64,000 nucleotides of DNA from Bradyrhizobium diazoefficiens (GCF_018129965.1 NZ_JAFCKW010000003.1:248001-312000), one strand, 5' to 3'. Shown: positions 52,391 to 61,461, counted from the stretch's first letter. Translations and numbers: made by a program. Notes: generated from the sequence alone by a model not told the origin.

Positions 52391-53503
52391 TCAGAATTTG
52401 TAGACCGCGCGGGCGTTGGCGCTGAAGATCTTCGTCCGCTCGGCCTCCGTCAGCGGCGTCTTGAAGGCGAAGCGCGGATCGTCGAAATCCCAGTGCGGAT
52501 AGTCCGACGAGAACAGCAGCCGGTCGATGCCGACCCATTCGATCAGCGAGCGCAGATGGCGTGCTTCGTCCGGCTCGTCAATCGGCTGCGTGGTGAACCA
52601 GAAATTCTCGCGGACATAGTCGGACGGCTTGCGCTTGAGATGCGGCACCTCGCTGCGGAAACGCTCGAAATGCTGATCCATGCGCCACACCGCGGACGGG
52701 ATCCAGCCGAAGCCGCCCTCGATGAAGACGATCTTCAGTTTTGGAAAGCGCTCCGGCACGCCCTCGATGACGAGACTGGCGAGCTGCGCGGCAATCGTGT
52801 GGGCGTTGGACTGATGTTCCTCGACATAATAAGACGGCCAGCCGCCGCCGGTCGGCGCATGCCCGCCATAGCCGCCAACATGGATACCGAGCGGCAGGTC
52901 CAGCTCCTGCGCACGCGCGTAGATCGGCCAGTAGCGGCGGCGGCCGAGGGGCTCGTTGGCGCGCGGCGAGACGTTGATCTGGATATATTCGCCGGTCTTG
53001 GCGCAACGCTCGATCTCGGCGATGGCGAGGTCGGTGCCGTCCTGGCCGACCAGGATCGAGGCTTTCAGGCGCGGATCCCGGTGCGACCAGAACGCCAGCT
53101 GCCAATCGTTGATGGCGCGCTGGATCGCGGCGCCGAATTCCAGGTTCTGCTGCGAGAAGATGAAAAGATCGAGCACCTGGAGGATCCCGAACTCGACATC
53201 GAGCGGGTCGAGATGCTGCTTCTGCATGAAGGCGAGATCGGAGCCGGGCGGCCCGCCGGTCGGCGGCCAGGCATCGCGCCGCGCGATCAATGGCGAGGAC
53301 CGCGGATAGGGCGTGGTGAAGAGATAGGGCGTGCGCAGATGGCTGCCGTAGTCCTTCAGATGCTGCTGCCAGCGCTTTGGCAGGAACTCGTTGAGATCGT
53401 CCGTCGAGCGCAGGCTCGGATGCACGTCGCAATCGACGATCCGCAGCCGCGCGGCGGCGGGCTTTTCGTCTTCGCGCAGCGGACGGTCTATGACCTCACT
53501 CAT
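52391..53503 (-). CDS. Amidohydrolase-2 family protein
   Basis: This 370-aa metal-dependent hydrolase starts MSEVIDRPLREDEKPAAARL after GGAGG. It has RIVDCDVHPSLRS near residue 25 (Asp-x-His in place of the usual HxH), PLGIHVGGYGG, IVFIEGGFGWIPSAVWRMD and the terminal LLFSSDYPHWDFDDPRF. It is a tandem paralogue of the next gene upstream (15-bp gap). With the Rieske protein it likely forms a catabolic unit for an unknown carboxylate or aromatic intermediate. Confidence 0.9.
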   Translation of the reverse strand: MSEVIDRPLREDEKPAAARLRIVDCDVHPSLRSTDDLNEFLPKRWQQHLKDYGSHLRTPYLFTTPYPRSSPLIARRDAWPPTGGPPGSDLAFMQKQHLDPLDVEFGILQVLDLFIFSQQNLEFGAAIQRAINDWQLAFWSHRDPRLKASILVGQDGTDLAIAEIERCAKTGEYIQINVSPRANEPLGRRRYWPIYARAQELDLPLGIHVGGYGGHAPTGGGWPSYYVEEHQSNAHTIAAQLASLVIEGVPERFPKLKIVFIEGGFGWIPSAVWRMDQHFERFRSEVPHLKRKPSDYVRENFWFTTQPIDEPDEARHLRSLIEWVGIDRLLFSSDYPHWDFDDPRFAFKTPLTEAERTKIFSANARAVYKF

Positions 53504-53517
53504 GCGAACCTCCGAAT

Positions 53518-54582
53518 TCAGTTGGCAAGCGACAATCGCGGGAACGTCTCCAGCGGATTGTCGACGCACATCTTCTCGATGATGCTCTTCGGCAGGTTCG
53601 GCGGGATCGGATCATCGCCGTCAAACTGCCAATGCGGATAGTCGGACGCGAACAGGAACATCTTGTCGCAGCCGATCTGGTCGATGATGTCCTCGACGGC
53701 TTTGGCGTCGCCCGATGCGTCGAAGGGCTGCATGGTGACGCGGAAATTGTCGCGGATGATCGCGGCCGGCTCGCGCTCGACCCAGGGCACCTCCACGCGG
53801 ACGCCGCGCCAGGTCTTGTTGGCGCGCCACATGAAGGCCGGCAGCCAGCTCACGCCTGACTCCATCAGCACGACCTTCAGGTTCGGAAACTTGCCGAACA
53901 CGCCCTCATAGATCAGGCTGAGGATCTGCGCCTGGAACGCCTGCGCCTCGACGAAGTAATATTCGTAGCGATGCGACGGCCAGCCGGCCGAACTCGGCGC
54001 CTGCCGGTATTGCGTGCCGGCGTGGATCGCGAGCGGCAGCCCGTATTTCTCCGCAAGACGATAGACCGGCCAGAAATGTCGCCGGCCCAGCAGGGTCTCG
54101 CCCTGCGCCAGCACGAGAATCGAGACGAAGCGATTGTCGCCGGCACGTCGCTCGATCTCCTCGATCGCCAGATCGGGGTCCTGCATCGGCACCACGATGG
54201 AGGCCCGCAGACGCGGATCGCGCGACAGCCATTCGGCGGCGATCCAGTCGTTGATGGCCTTGCAGAAATCGGCCGCCATATAGACGTCGAACACGGCCTG
54301 TGCGCCGTAGAGCACGTTGAGGATCGCGTGGCTCGCACCCAGCTGGTCGAACGCGCCCTTCTGTACCATGGCAAGATCGGAACCCGGTTTGGCTCCGTTG
54401 ACCGGCCGCCAATCGGCACGGCCGCTGAGCGGCATGCTCGGCGGATAGGAGGTGAGATCGAGCCCGTCGATGGCGCGGCTCACCACCTGCTCTTTCCAGT
54501 GATCGCTGAGATAAGGAAGCAGCGTCGTGCGCGTGCCACCAACCGCCGGGTGGATGTCGCAGTCGATCCGCGTCACCGCCAT
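53518..54582 (-). CDS. Amidohydrolase-2 family protein (tandem paralogue)
   Basis: This 354-aa protein starts MAVTRIDCDIHPAVGGTRTT after AGGAAG. Corresponding motifs are DCDIHP near residue 7, PLAIHAGTQYRQAPS, VVLMESGVSWLPAFMWRANK and FLFASDYPHWQFDGDDP near the C-terminus. Sequence layout matches the downstream gene throughout, so the pair arose by duplication. The two may have different substrates or form a heteromer. First gene of the predicted three-gene unit with the Rieske protein. Confidence 0.9.
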   Translation of the reverse strand: MAVTRIDCDIHPAVGGTRTTLLPYLSDHWKEQVVSRAIDGLDLTSYPPSMPLSGRADWRPVNGAKPGSDLAMVQKGAFDQLGASHAILNVLYGAQAVFDVYMAADFCKAINDWIAAEWLSRDPRLRASIVVPMQDPDLAIEEIERRAGDNRFVSILVLAQGETLLGRRHFWPVYRLAEKYGLPLAIHAGTQYRQAPSSAGWPSHRYEYYFVEAQAFQAQILSLIYEGVFGKFPNLKVVLMESGVSWLPAFMWRANKTWRGVRVEVPWVEREPAAIIRDNFRVTMQPFDASGDAKAVEDIIDQIGCDKMFLFASDYPHWQFDGDDPIPPNLPKSIIEKMCVDNPLETFPRLSLAN

Positions 54583-54834
54583 GGAGCTTCCTCGCCAGGA
54601 TTTTGTGTCCGTCTTATTGGCAGCGTTCTTTGCGCCGCCTGCGCAGAGTGCGCCGGCAACAACCACGAAGCAAGGGCGCCGCCTGCGCGATCCGTCATGG
54701 CTCGGTTGCATTTCGCAGTCGCGAGATGAGGCAACGGATGCTGCGGCATCCGCCGCAACCGAGCAGGCTGCCAGCTGACGGTGGCATGCCGCTTGCCTGC
54801 ACTGATATTGCCTATGTCTCTCGAGGAGCCAGCG

Positions 54835-56451
54835 ATGAGCGCATCACCTTCCAATATGAACCGACGCAGCATCGTGCTCGGCGGCATCGGCGTCGCTGGC
54901 ATGACGGCCGTCGCGCCGCGCTTCGCCTGGGCCCAGGGGCGCGCAGAGACGCTGCTGGTGGTGCAGGAGCTGGGACCGAACTCGCTGGACATGCAGGGCG
55001 TCGGCTCCAACCAGACCGTGAACGGCCTGTCCTGGAACTGCTATGACCGCCTGCTCTCCTACGCATCCAAGACGCTGTCCGACGGGACCGCGTCCTATGA
55101 CCGCGAGAAGCTGGCGCCTGAACTTGCCGAGAGCTGGGAGGTCGCAACCGACGGCATGTCATGCACCTTCAAACTGCGAAAGGACGCCAAATTCCACGAC
55201 GGCACGCCTGTAACCGCGAAGGACGTCAAATGGTCGTTCGACCGCGCGGTGAAGGTCGGCGGTTTTCCGACCTTCCAGATGTCGGCGGGATCGCTGGAAA
55301 CGCCTGAACAGTTCGTGGTGGTCGACGACCACACTTTCCGCGTCGACTATGTCCGCAAGGACAAGATGCTGCTGTTCAATGTCGCCGTCGTGGTGCCCTT
55401 CATCATCAATTCCGAACTCGCGAAAAAGAACGCGACGGCCGAAGACCCCTGGGCGCTAGCCTGGCTGAGAACCAACGAGGCCGGCGGCGGCGCCTACAGG
55501 ATCGAGAGCTGGAAGCCCGGCAGCGAGACCGTGCTGGCGCGCTTCGACGACTGGAAGAGCGGACCGCTGCCGAAGATCAAACGCGTGATTGCCCGCGACG
55601 TGCCCTCCGCGGGCACACGCCGCGCGATGCTGGAGCGAGGTGATGCGGATATCTCCAGCGGCTTTGCGCCACGCGACTTCGAGCAGATCATCAGAGAGGG
55701 CAAGGTCAAGGTCTCGGGCGTGCCGATCCCGAACGCGCTCTGGTACGTGGCGTTGAATACGGCAAGGCCGCCGTTCGACAATGTCAAGCTGCGCCAGGCC
55801 GTCGCCTGGGCGATGCCCTATGAGCAGATCCAGACTAGCGCGTTCTTTGGACGCGCGGTTCCGATGTATGGCGGCGCTGCCGATGTTTCGAGGCCGGTCT
55901 GGCCGCAGCCATCTCCCTACGTCACCGATCTCGACAAAGCCAAGGCGCTGATGAAGGAAGCCGGCTTCGAGTCAGGCCTGGAGACAACGCTGTCACTCGA
56001 CACCGGCACGGCGACCGTCGGCGAGCCGACCGCGATCCTGATCCAGGAGAGCCTCGCCAAGATCGGCATCAAGGCGTCGATCGAGAAAATCCCCGGCGCG
56101 AACTGGCGCACGACGCTGAACAAGAAGGAGCTGCCGCTCGCGCTCTTCAGCGGCTGGCTCGATTATCCCGAATATTACTTCTACTGGAATTTCCACGGCA
56201 ACAACTCGATCTTCAACATCTCCTCCTACCAGAACAAGGAGATGGACGCGCTGATCGACAAGGCGAGGTTCACCGCCGATGCGGCCGAGTATGACAGGGC
56301 CGTGAAGGATTTCATCGCGCTGTGCCTGCGCGACGTCCCGGTCGTGCCGCTCAACCAGCCGATCCACGACGTCGCGATGCAGAAGGCCGTCAACGGCTAC
56401 GAGTTCTGGTTTCACCGCGAGCCGGACTACCGGCAGTTCGCAAAAGGCTAG
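54835..56451 (+). CDS. Dipeptide/oligopeptide-type ABC transporter substrate-binding protein
   Basis: This 538-aa SBP_bac_5 family periplasmic receptor starts MSASPSNMNRRSIVLGGIG after CGAGGAGCC. The RRS followed by a hydrophobic stretch and FAWAQG suggests Tat export. Family features are LAPELAESWEVATDGMSCTFKLRKDAKFHDGTPVTAKDVKWSFDRAV and PFDNVKLRQAVAWAMPYEQI. No permease or ATPase genes follow, so it is an orphan receptor in this window. It is divergent from the amidohydrolase-Rieske unit and may deliver its substrate. Confidence 0.92.
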   Translation: MSASPSNMNRRSIVLGGIGVAGMTAVAPRFAWAQGRAETLLVVQELGPNSLDMQGVGSNQTVNGLSWNCYDRLLSYASKTLSDGTASYDREKLAPELAESWEVATDGMSCTFKLRKDAKFHDGTPVTAKDVKWSFDRAVKVGGFPTFQMSAGSLETPEQFVVVDDHTFRVDYVRKDKMLLFNVAVVVPFIINSELAKKNATAEDPWALAWLRTNEAGGGAYRIESWKPGSETVLARFDDWKSGPLPKIKRVIARDVPSAGTRRAMLERGDADISSGFAPRDFEQIIREGKVKVSGVPIPNALWYVALNTARPPFDNVKLRQAVAWAMPYEQIQTSAFFGRAVPMYGGAADVSRPVWPQPSPYVTDLDKAKALMKEAGFESGLETTLSLDTGTATVGEPTAILIQESLAKIGIKASIEKIPGANWRTTLNKKELPLALFSGWLDYPEYYFYWNFHGNNSIFNISSYQNKEMDALIDKARFTADAAEYDRAVKDFIALCLRDVPVVPLNQPIHDVAMQKAVNGYEFWFHREPDYRQFAKG

Positions 56452-56452
56452 C

Positions 56453-56593
56453 CTAGATCGCAAACACCCAGGCGGCGACGATGGTGCCGAGCGTGACCAG
56501 ACCGGCGATGGTCCAGCCGGCGGCGTATTCCAGTTCGGGATGACCGGTCGCCCGCATGACCTCGGCGGGATCGGCGGAATGCTTGTGTGCCAT
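56453..56593 (-). CDS. 46-aa single-span membrane protein
   Basis: This short gene encodes MAHKHSADPAEVMRATGHPE followed by LEYAAGWTIAGLVTLGTIVA and AWVFAI. A soluble N-terminus precedes one membrane helix. A GAGG site is present upstream of the ATG. Layout resembles small accessory subunits such as the aa3-type cytochrome oxidase subunit IV family, though the match is weak. It converges with the substrate-binding protein gene with a 1-bp gap. Confidence 0.6.
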   Translation of the reverse strand: MAHKHSADPAEVMRATGHPELEYAAGWTIAGLVTLGTIVAAWVFAI

Positions 56594-56681
56594 GACTGCC
56601 TCGCACGTGTTTCCCCGTGTCATGGATAAGTCGCTTCAGCCGGCAAAAGGTTCCATCACGGACGCGGCTAACCACAAAAAA

Positions 56682-56708
56682 TCGAAAACAACCCCATGCA
56701 CAGTAGAA
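56682..56708. repeat. 27-bp dispersed repeat, copy 2
   Basis: Identical over 27 bp to 7272-7298; the flanks differ immediately on both sides. It lies in a 265-bp gap between divergent genes. Confidence 0.8.
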
Positions 56709-56858
56709 AGCCGTTTCCGGCGTGAGTGCGGGCAGCACCCCGCAAATGCTTGAGACGCCAGTGCAAAACCATGGCTTCGCGCCATCGCGCGGGCCCGGCA
56801 CTTGCCTTGGGAATCCGGTTGCATGCTAGACTGCCTTCATCCAGGGCAGGAGACACGC

Positions 56859-57278
56859 ATGGCCGACAACAAGGCAAAGCGAGGCGGAGCGGATCGGGCG
56901 CTGATTGCTCTCACCGAAAAATACGAAGTCGCCTATTGGTCGAAGAAATTCAAGGTGACGCCGGCCAAGCTGAAATACGCCGTCAAGAAGGTCGGCCACT
57001 CCGCCCGGAAGGTCGAGGACTACATCAAGCTCCAGAGGCACCGCGCCGCCGACAAGAGCCGGATCGCGCTGAGCGAGGCCTATGAGGTCCGCTACTGGTC
57101 CAAGAAGTTCAAGATCACCCCGGCCAAGCTGAAGGCAGCCGTGGCCGCGGCCGGCCATTCCGCCAGGAAGGTCGAAGCCTATCTCGCAGCGCAAAAAGTG
57201 GCGAAGAAAACGGCCAAGAAAGCCAAGAGCAAGAAGAAGACTGCCAGGAAGGTCACCAAACGAAAGACGACGGCCTGA
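56859..57278 (+). CDS. Tandem DUF3606 protein with histone-H1-like lysine tail
   Basis: This 139-aa basic protein starts MADNKAKRGGADRALIALTE after CAGGAGACAC. Two near-identical units of about 50 residues follow, YEVAYWSKKFKVTPAKLKYA... and YEVRYWSKKFKITPAKLKAA..., each ending GHSARKVE(D/A)Y. This matches the DUF3606 pattern, which usually occurs once. The last 30 residues are almost all Lys/Ala/Thr (KKTAKKAK, KKKTARKV), like a histone H1 tail. Nucleic-acid binding is a reasonable inference; the function is unknown. Confidence 0.85.
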   Translation: MADNKAKRGGADRALIALTEKYEVAYWSKKFKVTPAKLKYAVKKVGHSARKVEDYIKLQRHRAADKSRIALSEAYEVRYWSKKFKITPAKLKAAVAAAGHSARKVEAYLAAQKVAKKTAKKAKSKKKTARKVTKRKTTA

Positions 57279-57301
57279 GCTTCAGTGTCCCCGGAGGCAA
57301 G

Positions 57302-57796
57302 ATGAATCCCGTTCGACCGATCCTCGCCTGCGCCTTCGCTGTTGCAACCGCCGCCGGCGTCGCCTCGGCCTCGGACGCCCCACCCGCAAAGGTCTCGGGC
57401 TCGCCGGCGCTGGCACTCGCGGGCGTGATTGCGCCGCTGTCACCGGTCCTGACCAGCGCGGAGAAGAAGGCGGTCGCGATGCTGTTCGCCGCCAATGGCG
57501 ACATTCCCTACAAGAAGCCGATCGTGGTGACCGCGGACAGGATCGTCTGCCGCACCGGCAATGTCGACATCACGTTGCGCAACTGCGACGTGACTTTCGG
57601 CAAGACGACGAGGACCGTGAACGGCCCGACGGCGAACGAGATCTTTGCGACCGAGGCGCTGGCAGGCATTGCGCCGGACGGCGCCGCCGGCTCCAACTTC
57701 GAGAGCCTGACCCGCCTGAGCTGCACGATCGACCCCAACGCCATCCGGCGCAAGGACGGGAGCGGCGCCGACTGCCAATTCCAGCCGGGGAATTGA
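57302..57796 (+). CDS. Exported hypothetical protein (164 aa)
   Basis: This secreted protein has a signal peptide (MNPVRPILACAFAVATAAGVASA) and a GGAGG site 5 bp before ATG. The mature part includes LTSAEKKAVAMLFAANGDIP and four cysteines in IVCRTGNVDITLRNCDVTFG, LSCTIDPN and GADCQF, likely two disulfides. No known domain. It follows the DUF3606 gene by 23 bp and may share its transcript. Confidence 0.75.
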   Translation: MNPVRPILACAFAVATAAGVASASDAPPAKVSGSPALALAGVIAPLSPVLTSAEKKAVAMLFAANGDIPYKKPIVVTADRIVCRTGNVDITLRNCDVTFGKTTRTVNGPTANEIFATEALAGIAPDGAAGSNFESLTRLSCTIDPNAIRRKDGSGADCQFQPGN

Positions 57797-58019
57797 GACG
57801 TCCTTCGGCTCCATAAAAAAGGCCCCAACATCCCGATTGTGCTAGAATCGTCCGCCTGTTGCCAGTCGCCGTTCCGGCGGACATCAGGGCGGGCCCCTGC
57901 CCTGACTGTCGGCAGGCTCTGCCGCCGTCGCGACGTGTTTGCGGCATGAAGAAACAATGCAATTCGAGATTGGTAGCGCTTCTCGGACAATTTCGTAGGT
58001 TCGCCAAAACAGATTCGGA

Positions 58020-59009
58020 ATGTTCGCTATGCCCGGCTCGGGAGGCACCATCTATCTGGACAGGTTCAAGGCCGTGCACTCGCACGACAGCGAGTTTGCG
58101 CGCGATCGCATGTTCGCTGTCTACGGCGCGGACGGCTTCGACAAGGGGATCGGCAATTTCGGCATCCATGCGAACTATGCCAAATTGTCGGCGGTCGGAC
58201 TGGGCTTTTGTGCCTACGACGGTCCCGTCACGGTGACTTATCCCGAGGCCGGCTTCGTGCGGCAGTTCTTCTCCATCCAGGGGCGAGCCAGCTTCACCAC
58301 ATCGCACACGAGCGCGTCGATCGGTGCCTGGACATCCATCGTCACGGGACAATCTCGGCTGCGGCTGGAATTCGGCGAGAACTACCGGCAACTGGTCCTG
58401 CGCATCGATCTGCCGGCGCTCGAACGCACGATCAAGGCGCTTGCCGGCGACGCGAGTGACAAGCGGCTCGAATTTTCCGAGGGCGAAGCCAATCCCTCCA
58501 GCATGTCGTTCCTGCGGCGGCAGGTGTTCCATCTCGCCGAAGAGCTGGAGACATTTGCCGATCAATATTCTCCGCTGGCCAGAGCCGAGCTCGAGCGCGA
58601 TCTCATCGTCCGGTTTCTGCTCGCCCATGAGCATAATTTCTCGGACCTGCTCAAGCGCGAACCGCTGGTCGCGGGTCGCAGCGTGGTGGAGAGGATCGAG
58701 GCCTTCATCGAGGCAAACTGGGCCCGGCCGATCGACCTCGAGGAAATCGCAGGCATCGCCAACGTCAGTGTCCGCACCGTGTTTCGCGAGTTCGCGCGCG
58801 CCGGCAAGGGATCGCCCGCCCAGTTCGCCAAACGGGTCCGGCTGCAACGCGCGGCAGAGTTTTTGCGATCCCCCGCCGACGGCACAACGGTCACCGGCGT
58901 CGCATTCCGGTGCGGCTTCCAGAACATCGGACGCTTTGCCGCGGAATATCTGCGCAGCCACGGCGAACTGCCGTCCGAAACGCTGAAACGCGCGCAGGCC
59001 TCGCGCTAG
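58020..59009 (+). CDS. AraC-family transcriptional regulator
   Basis: This 329-aa regulator has an N-terminal AraC-type ligand-binding domain and a C-terminal double HTH. The HTH segments are WARPIDLEEIAGIANVSVRTVFREFARAGKGSPAQFAKRVRLQRAAEFL and TVTGVAFRCGFQNIGRFAAEYLRSHGELPSETL. The first ATG is used; a second lies 9 bp later. No obvious partner gene is divergent from it. A possible target is the esterase-like gene 115 bp downstream. Confidence 0.92.
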   Translation: MFAMPGSGGTIYLDRFKAVHSHDSEFARDRMFAVYGADGFDKGIGNFGIHANYAKLSAVGLGFCAYDGPVTVTYPEAGFVRQFFSIQGRASFTTSHTSASIGAWTSIVTGQSRLRLEFGENYRQLVLRIDLPALERTIKALAGDASDKRLEFSEGEANPSSMSFLRRQVFHLAEELETFADQYSPLARAELERDLIVRFLLAHEHNFSDLLKREPLVAGRSVVERIEAFIEANWARPIDLEEIAGIANVSVRTVFREFARAGKGSPAQFAKRVRLQRAAEFLRSPADGTTVTGVAFRCGFQNIGRFAAEYLRSHGELPSETLKRAQASR

Positions 59010-59124
59010 GATGCCGCGCGCGCGTCGCCGCGAAATCGCCTCAAGACAGACCAACTATTGAGGCGAATTGAAAAGACAGGCCAAACGAGCGGGCCCATAT
59101 CAAGCACGCAAGGCCGGCCCCCAC

Positions 59125-60054
59125 ATGAAGAATACCCTCGCCTTCATTCTGCTTCTGACCGCCGCGACGGCGTCCGCCCAGGGGCCGGTGCCGGCGCGGC
59201 TGGCCGCGCCGTCCGATCTCGTCCTGACAGGCCTGACCGATGCCGACACCACCGCGGGCGGCACGGCACGGCTGTGCGAGCAGGTCACCTTCTCGCGCGG
59301 CCTGCGCTACGGCGAGAGCGAAGCCAATGTGATCGACGTCGCCACCAGCACCACCAAGGCCGAGACGCCACGGCCGGTGCTGCTGTTCGTGGCAGGCGAC
59401 ACCTTCACCGGCGACCGCGCCGCGCCGGACCTTTCGCGCGAGATGCAGGACCAGGCCATGTGCTTTGCCGCGCGCAACGACATGATCGGCGTGCGCGTCA
59501 ACTACCGGCTGGCGCCCGCGGCGATCTGGCCGATGGGTGCGACCGACGTGGCGGCGGCGCTGTCCTGGGTTCACGGCAATATCGACCTGTTCAACGGCGA
59601 TGCCCGCGAGATCGTCGCGATCGGCTACGGCGCCGGTGCCTTTCATGTCGCCACGCTGCTGGCGCATCCGGAGTTCCAGGCCGATCGCGCCGATGTCGCC
59701 GCCGTGGTGCTGGTGTCCGGGATCTACCGCGCGGGCAAGGACGCCAGCGACAGCGAGAAGGCCTATCTCGGCACTGACGCCGCCCAGTATGACACGCGCT
59801 CGGTCTTCCCCGGCATCCTCAATGTCGATGTGCCGATCGTGCTGGCCTGGGCCGCGGATGATTCCGCCAGCCTCGTGGCCCAGGGCGAGACCCTGAAGAA
59901 GACGCTCTGCGGCGCCGGCCACTGCCCGCGCGCCGCGCTGCTGCGCAGCCGCGACGGCATCGCCGGCGCGTTCGGGCTGGATGGATCCGGCGACAGTCTT
60001 GCGGAGCCGACCATGCTGCTGGTGAAGCAGCTGGAGGCGCGGGGGCTGCCGTAG
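59125..60054 (+). CDS. Exported alpha/beta-hydrolase-fold protein lacking the catalytic serine
   Basis: This 309-aa protein starts MKNTLAFILLLTAATASAQG (signal peptide). The fold is that of carboxylesterase/BD-FAE-type hydrolases: RPVLLFVAGDTFTGD in the oxyanion position, VRVNYRLAPAAIWPMGATDVAAALSWVHGNI, and the nucleophile elbow IVAIGYGAGAFHVATLL. That elbow reads GYGAG where active enzymes have GxSxG, so serine is replaced by glycine. The HGG oxyanion motif is also absent. It is probably non-catalytic, perhaps a binding protein. Confidence 0.8.
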   Translation: MKNTLAFILLLTAATASAQGPVPARLAAPSDLVLTGLTDADTTAGGTARLCEQVTFSRGLRYGESEANVIDVATSTTKAETPRPVLLFVAGDTFTGDRAAPDLSREMQDQAMCFAARNDMIGVRVNYRLAPAAIWPMGATDVAAALSWVHGNIDLFNGDAREIVAIGYGAGAFHVATLLAHPEFQADRADVAAVVLVSGIYRAGKDASDSEKAYLGTDAAQYDTRSVFPGILNVDVPIVLAWAADDSASLVAQGETLKKTLCGAGHCPRAALLRSRDGIAGAFGLDGSGDSLAEPTMLLVKQLEARGLP

Positions 60055-60360
60055 GGGGAACCTTTAGTTAAGACAGGATGAGATTGGGATGAACCGTCAT
60101 CTCGCTTCGAGATGTTGTTTTAGCACGATCTTTTCGGCCACCAGCTGCGCACTTTTTTCCAGATCATGCTTTAGTCGTCCGCGAAGATCCCCAATTTCAG
60201 GTTGGATTGATAGCATGATCCGGGAGGAAGGCGCTGAGGATTGGCAAAACAAAATCCTGAGCCGTCGGATCAGGCGGCGGACCGGGCTTCGTTAATCCGT
60301 TCTTGACCGCAGCAATCTACGGCCGCTCCATACTGGTTGTACTGAGGGAGCCTACGAAGG
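60055..60360. other. 306-bp left boundary of the AT-richer island
   Basis: No convincing gene. Base composition drops from the GC-rich esterase-like gene into AT-richer sequence. It holds a degenerate palindrome (60121-60174). A weak 68-codon open frame here has no family features. Confidence 0.5.
60121..60174. repeat. Degenerate palindrome (AGCACGATCTTTTCGG...CCAGATCATGCTTTAG)
   Basis: This is a decayed version of a palindrome I recognise from Bradyrhizobium (arms with GATCTTTTCGG and CCGGATCATGCT). Several positions have drifted. It marks the left edge of the island and may be an old native sequence at the insertion site. Confidence 0.55.
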
Positions 60361-61461
60361 TCATCTCTTCTCACTCTTCATTGCCTCAACGATTTCCATT
60401 GTCTCCACGCTCACGCGCGTGACTCGCATAAGGAGATCGATAACCTTCTCTTTGTGGTCGGAGAAACGATAGGTATTGAACCTATCGCGAATGGTTAGAT
60501 CCTTTGGCGTCCATTCTCTGTATTGGTCGAGTATCCACTCTAACGCCGGTCGATTTGCGAGCTGATAATCCCACGCCTCGTTCGGAATGCCCGTCAATTT
60601 CGTCTTCGAGTCGAGCGCAATAATGCCGTTATCCCTGTCCGCCTTCAGCACAGGTCTCAGTGAATGGTCCTCCTTTGTAGACTTCCCGTCAGCAACCTCT
60701 ACCCGCTTTAGCTTCCACGGCTTCACAACTTCGTAGTCGATGTGCAGAGCCAAAAGCTTCTCGCCCCACTCTGCCCATCTCCAGAAGTTAGCATAGTACG
60801 GAATACGCGGAAATTCCCGCCTTAGGTTCTGCGCATACCTCGTGCGATAGACAGGGTCATGAAGCACTCCATAAACATAATGAAAAATTGCATCCTTGCT
60901 GATTTGGCGCTTTTCCTTTTTTGCAGCATCGTAGTGCAGGCGAAATTGCTGCAACGCCCAATCCGAAATATTATCAATCCTTCTGCCTTCGTCGTCATAC
61001 CGCCAGCGGGGTAGCGACTGGGTGCCTCCATTACCCTTCTTCAAAAGGCAATAGTCAAAATACTGATTGACAGCGAGCACAGCCAGCGGATTGGAGGAGT
61101 CCACGCTCAGAAATGCAATTGTTGGGTTTGGCTCAACAGAAAAAATCGAGCCGAGCTGATACTGCATCTCGTTTAGATGCCCATCATAATAAAGATACGA
61201 TTTCACAAATGGTCGGTAGGTCGCTACTATGATATTCTTGCGCTCAAACTTGTACTCCACTTTATTTTTAAGATCATTCTTTACTGCACGGCTCCATTTG
61301 ATCGAAGCATCAAGGTCTTCAATGCGCTTATCGCGCTTTTTCATCGCAGCCCATTTCTTCATATCCGCGTTGTACGCAGCAATTAGAGCCTTAACTTTTT
61401 TCTCAAGTGACTCCTTCTCAAAATCGTAGACCCAGTCATCTCGCGCTGTCACCACACCCAA
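60361..61461 (-). CDS. Restriction-modification enzyme, C-terminal part (after in-frame TAG)
   Basis: This open frame of 366 codons starts at TTG (GVVTARDDWVYDFEKESLEK). It continues the same reading frame as the gene at 61489-63462 after a single TAG plus nine sense codons (KGAIFRLFS). The sequence IFRLFSLGVVTARDDWVYDF is typical of the middle of type IIG/ISP-like enzymes. VATYRPFVKSYLYYDGHLNE and SIFSVEPNPTIAFLSVD follow, then a C-terminal region likely to be the target-recognition domain. It has no independent ribosome binding site. AT-richer than the flanking genes. Confidence 0.85.
   Translation of the reverse strand: MGVVTARDDWVYDFEKESLEKKVKALIAAYNADMKKWAAMKKRDKRIEDLDASIKWSRAVKNDLKNKVEYKFERKNIIVATYRPFVKSYLYYDGHLNEMQYQLGSIFSVEPNPTIAFLSVDSSNPLAVLAVNQYFDYCLLKKGNGGTQSLPRWRYDDEGRRIDNISDWALQQFRLHYDAAKKEKRQISKDAIFHYVYGVLHDPVYRTRYAQNLRREFPRIPYYANFWRWAEWGEKLLALHIDYEVVKPWKLKRVEVADGKSTKEDHSLRPVLKADRDNGIIALDSKTKLTGIPNEAWDYQLANRPALEWILDQYREWTPKDLTIRDRFNTYRFSDHKEKVIDLLMRVTRVSVETMEIVEAMKSEKR

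Noticed and set aside
60089..60295. 68-codon plus-strand frame in the island's left boundary
   Set aside because: It runs through a decayed palindrome, has no ribosome binding site of note and has cysteine/serine-rich composition without a recognisable domain.
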